6,496 nt of DNA from NCBI GenBank assembly GCA_031254445.1, contig JAIRUL010000208.1, forward strand, positions 1-6,496. Direction: 5' to 3'. Shown here in pieces: positions 1-4,917 of this stretch. The notes under the pieces were generated by a model, which ran no database searches, was not told the origin of the DNA, and saw only the letters and a program-made list of their open reading frames with translations. Both the position numbers and the translations under genes were made by a program. Source of the DNA: Chitinispirillales bacterium (lineage in GTDB: Bacteria; Fibrobacterota; Chitinivibrionia; Chitinivibrionales; Chitinispirillaceae). The stretch's first letter is position 1, and each line of letters begins with the position of its first letter.

Positions 1-174
1 CATTACGACGGTTTTGAGCGCTGTTTTCGTGGCCGCGGCGCTCAGGGCGTAGGAATCGCCGGTAAAATCGGCGATCTCGACGATTTCCTTGGCTTGGTAG
101 CTGTGGGCTAGGACGCAGACGCCGCGCTCGGCTTTGGCTTTTCGGATGGTATCTTGCAATTCGGTTATGGTCAT
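1..174 (-). CDS. nadA: Quinolinate synthase NadA, N-terminal fragment (58 codons, runs off left edge)
   Basis: NadA is the cytoplasmic 4Fe-4S enzyme that condenses iminoaspartate with dihydroxyacetone phosphate to make quinolinate, in de novo NAD synthesis. The visible protein starts MTITELQDTI and carries the family's first block, VLAHSYQAKEIVEIADFTGDS, at residues 21-41. His24 and Ser41 have the same 17-residue spacing as the substrate-binding His/Ser pair of known NadA proteins; the usual AHNYQ reads AHSYQ here. The iron-sulfur cysteines would lie in the missing part. Cys20 lies just before this block and is not a recognised ligand. The start at 174 is well supported: the next in-frame codons upstream give no start before a TAA, and the N-terminal length fits the family. 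No Shine-Dalgarno precedes it. The gene is divergent from the lipoprotein gene at 410. Confidence 0.9.
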   Translation of the reverse strand, partial: MTITELQDTIRKAKAERGVCVLAHSYQAKEIVEIADFTGDSYALSAAATKTALKTVVM

Positions 175-183
175 TATACATAT

Positions 184-213
184 AAAATACCATTTTTAGC
201 CCGCCGCAGTCAA
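184..213 (-). promoter_or_regulatory. Candidate sigma70-type promoter for nadA
   Basis: On the minus strand, TTGACT (213-208) is followed after 18 bases by TATTTT (189-184). The -35 box is one base from consensus and the -10 box is fair. Transcription would begin at about 177-178, only three or four bases before the nadA ATG at 174, so the mRNA would be almost leaderless. That fits the absence of a Shine-Dalgarno. A perfect TATAAT also overlaps the start codon (178-173), but it would place the transcript start inside the gene and is probably chance. Confidence 0.45.
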
Positions 214-223
214 CCCAATGCGC

Positions 224-239
224 AAAAAAGAGCTTTTTT
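224..239. repeat. A6/T6 inverted repeat between the divergent promoters
   Basis: Six A, then GAGC, then six T form a short perfect inverted repeat midway between the nadA and lipoprotein promoter candidates. It lies in an AT-rich stretch (about 222-274). It could act as a bent or UP-like upstream element, or as a weak terminator-like hairpin. No gene end faces it on either strand, so termination seems unlikely. Its function is not determined. Confidence 0.3.
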
Positions 240-272
240 GATGAAAACGTAAAAAACTTGTAACAAATAATA

Positions 273-302
273 TTGCGCGGCTGTCCAACCATAATGTATA
301 CT
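273..302 (+). promoter_or_regulatory. Candidate sigma70-type promoter for the LPP20-like gene pair
   Basis: TTGCGC (273-278) and TATACT (297-302) are separated by 18 bases. The predicted transcript start is near 309, giving a leader of about 100 bases before the ATG at 410. The leader contains the palindrome AAGGGCCCTT (328-337) and a G-rich run (342-358) before a strong ribosome-binding site. No second clear promoter was found before the gene at 1154, so this may drive both genes and possibly the permease genes beyond. Confidence 0.45.
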
Positions 303-394
303 CTAATAATCCGCGCTGCCGAGTAGGAAGGGCCCTTTTGCGGGGGCGGCGGCGGGGGTTTTGGAGACTATGTCAACAATTATTATCAACACCA

Positions 395-403
395 AAAAAG
401 GAG
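395..403 (+). promoter_or_regulatory. Ribosome-binding site deciding the start at 410
   Basis: AAAAAGGAG ends six bases before the ATG at 410, the best Shine-Dalgarno in the window. It favours 410 over the in-frame TTG at 338, which would add 24 low-complexity, arginine-rich residues in front of the signal peptide. A GTG directly abuts the ATG (407-409) but is a poorer choice. Confidence 0.8.
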
Positions 404-409
404 CACGTG

Positions 410-1018
410 ATGTTTGCGTCCACGAAGAAGGTTAGGCTGGCGGTCACCGTTGTCGCAGTTGCGGCGGCGGCATTCATGAATTCATGCGGCGGCAAGAAGG
501 TCAGCGCCACGCAGGCTGCCGCGTCGGGCGGTTTTGAGACGGTCACCACGCCGGCGACCGAACTCGAGGAGATCAAGAGGAGCCTCGAGGACAAAAATAT
601 CCCCTGCGGCATCGGCATCGGCGAGTCCACCGACGAGATGGTCGCGCGCAACGTCCCGTCCGACGAGGCCCGCACCGAGGTCGCCAAGGCCGTAGACGTG
701 CACGTCCAGCGCCTGAGCGAGTCTTACGCCCAGAACGTCGGCAACGAGGCCAAGAAGATTTGGGAAGAGGCCGTTAGGCAAATAACCGACCAGCACGTCA
801 AAGGCTCCAACGTCTACAAGACCGTCGTCCAGTTCAACAAGGAGAACGGCCATTACAAAATTTACTCGCTGATCATCCTCAACCCCGCCCTCTTCAAGGC
901 GGCCATTTCCCAGGCCATGGCGAGCGACGAGGAGTTCGAGATGCGCGTGAAGAAGGACGAGATGATGTCCAAACTCGACGCGAACATCGCCGAGTACGAG
1001 AGCAAGTATAGGAGGTAA
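410..1018 (+). CDS. LPP20-family-like envelope lipoprotein, 202 residues
   Basis: This is a probable outer-envelope lipoprotein. Residues 1-26 form a type II signal peptide: basic MFASTKKVR, a hydrophobic core (about 10-23), then a lipobox-like MNSC ending at Cys26. A glycine/alanine-rich linker follows. Residues about 66-158 resemble the LPP20 fold, named after a Helicobacter surface lipoprotein. They show a GIGIGES strand, a long helix rich in alanine and charged residues with regular acidic/basic spacing (about 84-128), and a closing strand pair around HYKIYSLIILN. A charged C-terminal helix (160-202) ends in YRR. The role of the family is mostly unknown; it is often described as envelope-associated, with no enzymatic motif. 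The next gene encodes a second protein of the same general type, 135 bases downstream on the same strand, so the two are probably co-transcribed. The family assignment rests on pattern resemblance and has not been searched. Confidence 0.75.
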   Translation: MFASTKKVRLAVTVVAVAAAAFMNSCGGKKVSATQAAASGGFETVTTPATELEEIKRSLEDKNIPCGIGIGESTDEMVARNVPSDEARTEVAKAVDVHVQRLSESYAQNVGNEAKKIWEEAVRQITDQHVKGSNVYKTVVQFNKENGHYKIYSLIILNPALFKAAISQAMASDEEFEMRVKKDEMMSKLDANIAEYESKYRR

Positions 1019-1153
1019 CGGCCGAAACGCCGGCAAAGCATTGCAAGTAAAAGCAGCATATATGGATACAGCGCGCGGGGCCGAGCGGCACGCTAACGCA
1101 AACGGCAGAGGCCGCCGCGCCGTATCCGTACCATAACCAAAAACACTATCACT
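1019..1153. other. Intergenic spacer between the two LPP20-like genes
   Basis: These 135 bases show no open reading frame of note and no hairpin followed by a T run, so read-through is plausible. A long-range inverted repeat is present: GGATAC (1064-1069) followed by GCGCG (1071-1075) pairs with CGCGC (1116-1120) and GTATCC (1122-1127), with one mismatch and a loop of about 40 bases. A weak promoter-like pair, TTGCAA (1041-1046) and TGGATA (1063-1068) with 16 bases between, is below the level I would call. Confidence 0.4.
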
Positions 1154-2407
1154 ATGAAATTTGCGGCAATGAGGCGAACCATGCAATTAGACGACAATGC
1201 CCTCGGCGGCATAGGCGGATTCATTCGCGCCGGTAGGCGCGCATTATCGGGCAACAATGCCGAAAGCGGCGGCGTTTGCGGCAAGGCAGGCAAGCCCGCC
1301 CGTAAAAGCCGGCGCTTTGCCCTGCTCGCGCTCCTCGCGGCCGCGGCGCTCCTGCCGTGCGGCGCGGCTTACGGCCAGCTCAAGGGCCAGGCCGCCGCCA
1401 TAACGCCGCAGTGGATAGACGACGGGTGGCGCAACGCCCAGTACCCCGCGAGCGAGTGGTACGTCGGGTACTCGGTGGACGCCGTAAAGGCCGGCGCGAA
1501 TTTGGCCGAAATCCAGAAGCGCGTGGAGAAAGAGGCTCAAAATAAATTAGCCGAGGGCATAAGCGTCCGCATTCAGGCAACCTCCGCCACGCACACCTCA
1601 AGCGTGAGGAGCACCGACGGCAAGAACACGAGCGAAACCGTGAAGAAAGATTACGGCCAGATAATACAGGCCTCAACCGACGCCGAGGTCGCGAAAGTAG
1701 AGCTTACGAGCTTCCACGACCAGGCAAACAATAAGGTGCACGCGCTCGCTAAAGTCAAAAAGGCCGACCTCGCCGCCTACTACGTCTCGCGCGTCGAGTT
1801 CTACCTGCAAAAAGCGGAAAACGACTTTAAACTGGCGCAGCAGCACGCCGCCTCCGATAGAAAACGGAGCGCCTTGGAGCAGACCGACGCGGCCAAAAAG
1901 AATATCGCCGAGTGCGGCAAGTACAACGAGCTCCTGAGCGCGGTCGACTACAAGGGCGACACCGTTAAGCGCCTATTAGACAAGGCCGCCGCGCTTTTGC
2001 GCGAGATAGCCGCTTTCGAGACTAAACTGCAGGAATCGGCGCTCGTCTTCATCGGCGGCACGGAGATGATAGGCGGCAACCAAGCCGACATCGTGGTGCC
2101 GAGGCTGCAGAGCAAGTTCTCCGAAAACGGGTGCAGGGTTGTCGACAAAAGGGAGGACGCGAGCTATATCCTAACCGTCGACGTGAAAAACGGCGCAATG
2201 TCGAAAGACGCCAACTTTTACTATTGCAACGCCACCGTAAGGGCGGACTTGTACAACGTCAAAACCGGCAAAAGCGAGGCCAAGCTGAACTTCTCCGCCC
2301 CGAAAGCCGGCTGGACGAACGAGTCGAGGGCGTGCGAAAAAGCCTTTGAAGAGGCCGCAAACGCGCTTTGGAAGCAGGTGCGGGAGAAGACGGAAGTGTG
2401 CAAGTAA
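1154..2407 (+). CDS. Exported LPP20-like protein with a C-terminal alpha/beta domain, up to 417 residues
   Basis: The product is unrecognised by name. A hydrophobic segment (about 55-68, RRFALLALLAAAALLP) ends in AAYGQ and looks like a type I signal peptide cut near residue 74. Cys69 is preceded by proline, a poor lipobox. Residues about 84-210 resemble an LPP20-type domain: PQWIDDGW, then YPASEWYVGYS, a helix with KRVEKEAQNKLAEGISVRI, and a later strand around KVHALAKVKKADL. Residues 203-293 are strongly helical and charged, probably coiled coil. A final alpha/beta domain (about 295-412, starting ALVFIGG) loosely recalls CsgG/TolB-like envelope domains. The start is uncertain: 1154 lacks a Shine-Dalgarno, whereas the in-frame ATG at 1181 (residue 10) has GAGG six bases upstream. 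Either start leaves an odd 45-54 residue leader before the signal core. Oppositely charged helices suggest protein-protein contacts. The gene is followed 48 bases later by oppB. Confidence 0.7.
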   Translation: MKFAAMRRTMQLDDNALGGIGGFIRAGRRALSGNNAESGGVCGKAGKPARKSRRFALLALLAAAALLPCGAAYGQLKGQAAAITPQWIDDGWRNAQYPASEWYVGYSVDAVKAGANLAEIQKRVEKEAQNKLAEGISVRIQATSATHTSSVRSTDGKNTSETVKKDYGQIIQASTDAEVAKVELTSFHDQANNKVHALAKVKKADLAAYYVSRVEFYLQKAENDFKLAQQHAASDRKRSALEQTDAAKKNIAECGKYNELLSAVDYKGDTVKRLLDKAAALLREIAAFETKLQESALVFIGGTEMIGGNQADIVVPRLQSKFSENGCRVVDKREDASYILTVDVKNGAMSKDANFYYCNATVRADLYNVKTGKSEAKLNFSAPKAGWTNESRACEKAFEEAANALWKQVREKTEVCK

Positions 2408-2439
2408 TTACGCTGTAGCATCGATTCAAAAAAAGGCAT

Positions 2440-2453
2440 CGGGCAATTACCCG
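2440..2453. repeat. Near-perfect palindrome just upstream of oppB
   Basis: CGGGCAATTACCCG is a 14-base palindrome with one mismatched pair, ending two bases before the oppB ATG at 2456. It occupies the place where a Shine-Dalgarno would sit, and no good ribosome-binding site is present; the nearest AAAGG at about 2432 is too far away. It could be an operator or a translation-inhibiting fold, but palindromes this short also occur by chance. Confidence 0.25.
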
Positions 2454-2455
2454 TT

Positions 2456-3436
2456 ATGAGAGACGAACTATTCCGGCGGCTGCTGGTTTCAATCCCGCAG
2501 CTGCTTCTAATGTCGTTCATCACATTTCTGTTCATAGACCTCGCGCCCGGCGACATTTTGGCGCAGTACCGCTTCGACCCGCGCATCAGCGAAGAGACAG
2601 TTAGGGAGGTCGAGGCCAAGTACCGCTTCGACAAACCGGTCATTGTCCAGTACGGCCATTGGCTCGCGCGCGCGGTAAGGGGCGACCTCGGGTACTCGTT
2701 CTCCCGCCAAGCCGACGTTTCAAGCGTCATCGCCGAGCGGCTCTTCAACACGTTTGTCCTCTCGTTTTTATCCGTTATAATAACGTGGATGGTCGCCATA
2801 CCGCTCGGCATATACGCGGCCGTCAAGCAGTACTCGTGGGGCGACAGGATAATGTCGGCCATATCGTACATCGGCATGTCGCTGCCCACGTTCTTCTTAG
2901 CGCTCCTCTTAATGTTCGCGGTTTACCTTGGCCGGGACCTCCCCCTTATCTCGATGATACCGACCGGCGGCATGATGTCCGCGAACTACGAACAGCTGGG
3001 TTTCTTCGGGAAATTTGTCGATAGGGCGCTGCACCTAGTGGTGCCGGTAACCGTATTGTCAATCACCGCGCTCGCCGGGCTGCAGAGGATAAGCCGCGGG
3101 AATATGCTCGAAGAGCTCAGAAAACAGTACGTGACGACCGCGCGCGCCAAGGGCCTGCCCGAAAACCGCGTAATCTACAAGCACGCGCTGCGCAACGCGA
3201 TAAACCCGCTGATAACGCTCTTCGGCTTTGAATTCTCGGCGCTTCTGAGCGGCGCGGCGCTTTTGGAGATAATAATGAATTGGCCAGGGCTAGGGAGTTT
3301 AATGCTAAGCGCGGTGCAGACGCAAGATACATTTTTAGTGATGGGGAGCCTGCTGCTTGCCGGATTGATGCTTATCGTTGGGAATCTGCTGGCCGATGTG
3401 CTATTGGTAATTGCGGATCCGAGGGTGCGGAGGTAA
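2456..3436 (+). CDS. oppB: Dipeptide/oligopeptide ABC transporter permease, OppB/DppB family, 326 residues
   Basis: This is one of the two inner-membrane permeases of a peptide-type ABC importer (OppB/DppB, also NikB/GsiC relatives). The N-terminus RRLLVSIPQLLLMSFITFLFIDLAPGD (residues 7-33) is the family signature: first membrane helix plus LAPGD. Further helices are at about 97-123, 134-158, 190-209, 250-275 and 293-318, giving six in all. The cytoplasmic EAA loop that docks on the ATPase is clear at 218-250, with YVTTARAKGLPENRVIYKHALRNAINP. The end LLLVIADPRVRR is the usual C-terminus. Length is typical (300-340), and the start at 2456 puts the conserved N-terminus in place despite a poor ribosome-binding site. 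The substrate (peptides, nickel, sugars) cannot be read from the permease alone. It pairs with the oppC-like gene at 3677, from which it is separated by a repeat element. The symbol denotes family, not proven substrate. Confidence 0.93.
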   Translation: MRDELFRRLLVSIPQLLLMSFITFLFIDLAPGDILAQYRFDPRISEETVREVEAKYRFDKPVIVQYGHWLARAVRGDLGYSFSRQADVSSVIAERLFNTFVLSFLSVIITWMVAIPLGIYAAVKQYSWGDRIMSAISYIGMSLPTFFLALLLMFAVYLGRDLPLISMIPTGGMMSANYEQLGFFGKFVDRALHLVVPVTVLSITALAGLQRISRGNMLEELRKQYVTTARAKGLPENRVIYKHALRNAINPLITLFGFEFSALLSGAALLEIIMNWPGLGSLMLSAVQTQDTFLVMGSLLLAGLMLIVGNLLADVLLVIADPRVRR

Positions 3437-3441
3437 GTATT

Positions 3442-3453
3442 AAAGTCAAAGTC
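3442..3453 (+). repeat. AAAGTC hexamer tandem, left flank of the element
   Basis: Two perfect AAAGTC units sit just after the oppB stop codon. They are followed by two tandem copies of the 9-mer AAAATCTTT (3456-3464 and 3465-3473), which lead into the 35-bp inverted repeat. The same hexamer recurs in the spacer and, inverted, near the right flank. Confidence 0.7.
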
Positions 3454-3524
3454 TTAAAATCTTTAAAATCTTTTTCAGACGAAGCCTACGGCTTCATAAC
3501 GTGTGGCGGCTAAAGCCGCCACAC

Positions 3525-3546
3525 GAAGTCAACGTCAAAGTCAAAG
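3525..3546 (+). repeat. Degenerate AAAGTC hexamer tract in the element spacer, left side
   Basis: Hexamers GAAGTC, AACGTC, AAAGTC and a partial AAAG follow directly on the left hairpin. They mirror the inverted tract at 3567-3590, so these two tracts could also pair with each other inside the larger foldback. Confidence 0.65.
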
Positions 3547-3566
3547 GCGGCGGTGTGGATGGTTTT

Positions 3567-3590
3567 GATGTTGATGTTGACTTTGACTTT
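3567..3590 (+). repeat. Inverted hexamer tract in the element spacer, right side
   Basis: Two GATGTT units are followed by two GACTTT units, all in register and ending exactly where the right-hand hairpin GTGTGGCG begins. GACTTT is the reverse complement of AAAGTC, so the tract is the inverted counterpart of 3525-3546. CTTTGACTTT (3581-3590) is the exact complement of AAAGTCAAAG (3537-3546). Confidence 0.7.
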
Positions 3591-3660
3591 GTGTGGCGGC
3601 TCTGCGCCACACGTTATGAAGCCGTAGGCTTCGTCTGAATATTTTAAAGACTTTGATTTT

Positions 3661-3676
3661 AAAAGATAAAAAGATA
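3661..3676 (+). repeat. Tandem AAAAGATA duplication immediately before the oppC ATG
   Basis: Two perfect copies of the 8-mer AAAAGATA (3661-3668 and 3669-3676) abut the ATG at 3677. They replace any recognisable Shine-Dalgarno with an A-rich, unstructured leader, which may support initiation directly. The duplication may be part of the edge of the inserted element. Confidence 0.55.
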
Positions 3677-4759
3677 ATGAAAATCAAACTGTTTATAGAC
3701 CCCCGAGCCCAAGAAAAGTTCTTAGGCCATCCCCTCGCCCTCCCTGGGCTCGTCATCCTCTGCGCACTCTACCTCGTGATGGCATTCGCCGAGTTCGCCG
3801 CGCCGTACCACTACGACAACTCCGACAGATCCAAATCGTACCAGCCCCCGTCGAACCTCCACTTCACCCACGGCGGCAAATTTTCCATCATTCCCGTAGT
3901 GTACCCCAAGTCCTACACCTTTAACGAACACTACGAGCGCGTGTTCGTGGAGGACAAATCTAAGCCGCGCAAAATCGCGCTCTTTCCCAAAGGCGACAAG
4001 GTAAAACTCTGGGGCGTCGTTCCCATAGAGCGCCACCTCTTCGGTTTAAAGGATAACCCAACAGACGCAAGAATCTACCTGATGGGCGCCGACGCGGTAG
4101 GCCGCGACCTCTTCTCCCGCATAGTCTACGGCTCGCGCGTCTCGCTGACCATAGGCTTCCTCGGCGTGATGATAACGTTCTTCTTCGGCTTTTTAATCGG
4201 CGGCGCGGCGGGCTATTTTGGCGGAAAGCTAGACTGGGCGCTCATGCGCCTCGCGGAGTGCTTCATGCTCGTGCCGTCGTTCTTCCTCATGCTAGCGCTT
4301 AGGAGCGCGTTCCCTATAAAAATATCGAGCGTGCAGGTTTACTTTTTGATAGTGCTGATAATGAGCCTAGTTGGCTGGGCTGGGTTCGCAAGGGTGATAC
4401 GCGGCATGTCGCTCTCTATTGGCCAGCGCGACTACGTCACCGCCGCCAAAGCCATAGGCGCCGGCCACCTGCGGATAATAGCCCGCCACATCCTCCCGCA
4501 AACGATGTCCTACGCCATAGTGTCAATGACCCTAGCCGTCCCCTCCTACATCCTAGGCGAATCCGCGCTAAGCCTGATAGGATTAGGAATCCAAGACCCC
4601 CACGCCTCCTGGGGCAACCTGCTAAGCGCCGCGATGAACCTCTCGCAGATACAGCTGCACCCGTGGATACTGCTCCCGGGGGTCTTTATCTTCTTGACAA
4701 TCGTGGCGTTTAACTTCGTGGGCGACGGGCTTAGGGACGCGTTAGATCCGAATAGATAA
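3677..4759 (+). CDS. oppC: Dipeptide/oligopeptide ABC transporter permease, OppC/DppC family, 360 residues
   Basis: This is the second inner-membrane permease of the peptide-type ABC importer, partner of the oppB product. One helix at about 22-42 is followed by a long periplasmic segment. The family block LMGADAVGRDLFSRIVYGSRVSL (135-157) and helices at about 156-181, 188-211, 219-240, 276-304 and 329-350 come next. The EAA loop is DYVTAAKAIGAGHLRIIARHILPQ (252-275), and the C-terminus GDGLRDALDPNR is characteristic. At 360 residues it is longer than the usual ~300. The extra length lies between helix 1 and the GADAVGRD block (about 43-135, with PPSNLHFTHGGKFS and RVFVEDKSK), which I recall from an extended-loop subfamily rather than a new fusion. 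An in-frame TTG at 3653 lies in the repeat flank and would add eight lysine-rich residues; the ATG at 3677 is preferred. No ATPase or binding-protein gene follows. Confidence 0.93.
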   Translation: MKIKLFIDPRAQEKFLGHPLALPGLVILCALYLVMAFAEFAAPYHYDNSDRSKSYQPPSNLHFTHGGKFSIIPVVYPKSYTFNEHYERVFVEDKSKPRKIALFPKGDKVKLWGVVPIERHLFGLKDNPTDARIYLMGADAVGRDLFSRIVYGSRVSLTIGFLGVMITFFFGFLIGGAAGYFGGKLDWALMRLAECFMLVPSFFLMLALRSAFPIKISSVQVYFLIVLIMSLVGWAGFARVIRGMSLSIGQRDYVTAAKAIGAGHLRIIARHILPQTMSYAIVSMTLAVPSYILGESALSLIGLGIQDPHASWGNLLSAAMNLSQIQLHPWILLPGVFIFLTIVAFNFVGDGLRDALDPNR

Positions 4760-4917
4760 AACGGGGCTTCCGGAATTAAGGCCAGCCTTTAAAGTCAAAT
4801 TCTTATATGGGAGAATGGGGCGTGCTGCAAATCATCGGTCGCTTGCCAGCGCTATAGGGGCGCGGGGGTTTGTTGCGCAGCGTTCGTAAAGGCAAGGCCA
4901 GCCTTGCCTTAGCAACC
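4760..4917. other. Convergent intergenic region between oppC and the penicillin-binding-protein gene
   Basis: These 158 bases separate two converging genes and contain no credible gene. The 17-mer at 4789-4805 (TTAAAGTCAAATTCTTA) matches 3440-3456 with one mismatch. The 12-mer AAGGCCAGCCTT occurs twice (4778-4789 and 4894-4905), each time as the core of an inverted repeat. No T-rich terminator for oppC was seen on the plus strand. The GC-rich middle (4810-4885) shows nothing I can assign. Confidence 0.6.
4889..4910 (-). terminator. Hairpin, possible terminator of the penicillin-binding-protein gene
   Basis: AAGGCAAGGC and GCCTTGCCTT are perfect inverted arms around CA, giving about nine pairs with a four-base loop. 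The hairpin begins seven bases after the minus-strand stop codon at 4918-4920. On that strand it runs into CCTTTACG, so the T tract is short and intrinsic termination would be weak. On the plus strand it is followed by AGCAACC, which does not suit a terminator for oppC. It could instead be a dispersed palindromic repeat, since its core recurs at 4778-4789. Confidence 0.4.

Larger units (their letters stand above)
3442..3660. repeat. REPIN/MITE-like inverted palindrome element between oppB and oppC
   Basis: Nearly the whole gap between the permease genes is one compound inverted repeat. Bases 3474-3508 are the exact reverse complement of 3605-3639 (35 bp). Each arm contains a 6-bp hairpin with a 3-base loop (GAAGCC/GGCTTC, 3481-3495 and 3618-3632). 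Each also contains a hairpin beginning GTGTGGCG: 3501-3524 has a 10-bp stem and TAAA loop, and 3591-3612 has an 8-bp stem and 6-base loop. The repeat extends imperfectly outward: 3446-3460 matches the reverse complement of 3641-3656 with one inserted base. It also extends inward: GCCGCCACAC at 3515-3524 pairs with 3591-3600. A spacer of about 66 bases separates the two units. No open reading frame or T-run terminator is present. Two outward-facing palindromes around a spacer is the layout of REPIN elements mobilised by RAYT transposases, or of a small MITE. No transposase is in the window. Confidence 0.85.

Noticed and set aside
173..178. Perfect TATAAT on the minus strand overlapping the nadA start codon
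   Set aside because: Used as a -10 box it would start transcription inside nadA after its only plausible start codon, and it has no -35 box at normal spacing.
338..409. Upstream TTG start for the lipoprotein gene
   Set aside because: It would add 24 arginine-rich residues ahead of a complete signal peptide, and the ATG at 410 has an ideal AAGGAG at correct spacing.
482..1186. Antisense open frame of 234 codons opposite the lipoprotein gene
   Set aside because: It is a by-product of GC-biased codons in the real plus-strand gene. Its translation is low-complexity Leu/Val/Asp/Gly-rich, with no recognisable domain, while the plus strand has a strong ribosome-binding site, signal peptide and domain pattern.
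2221..2889. Antisense open frame of 222 codons spanning the end of the LPP20-like gene and the start of oppB
   Set aside because: It covers two well-supported plus-strand genes, has no recognisable motif and no sensible ribosome-binding site.
3280..3513. Plus-strand open frame running from oppB into the repeat element
   Set aside because: It starts inside oppB in another frame and ends within the palindrome. The translation has no family features.
3442..3660. The oppB-oppC repeat as a CRISPR array or as an intrinsic terminator
   Set aside because: There are only two palindromic units, in opposite orientation, with a single repeat-filled spacer, so it is not a CRISPR array. No T run follows any of the hairpins on the plus strand, so a classical terminator is not supported.
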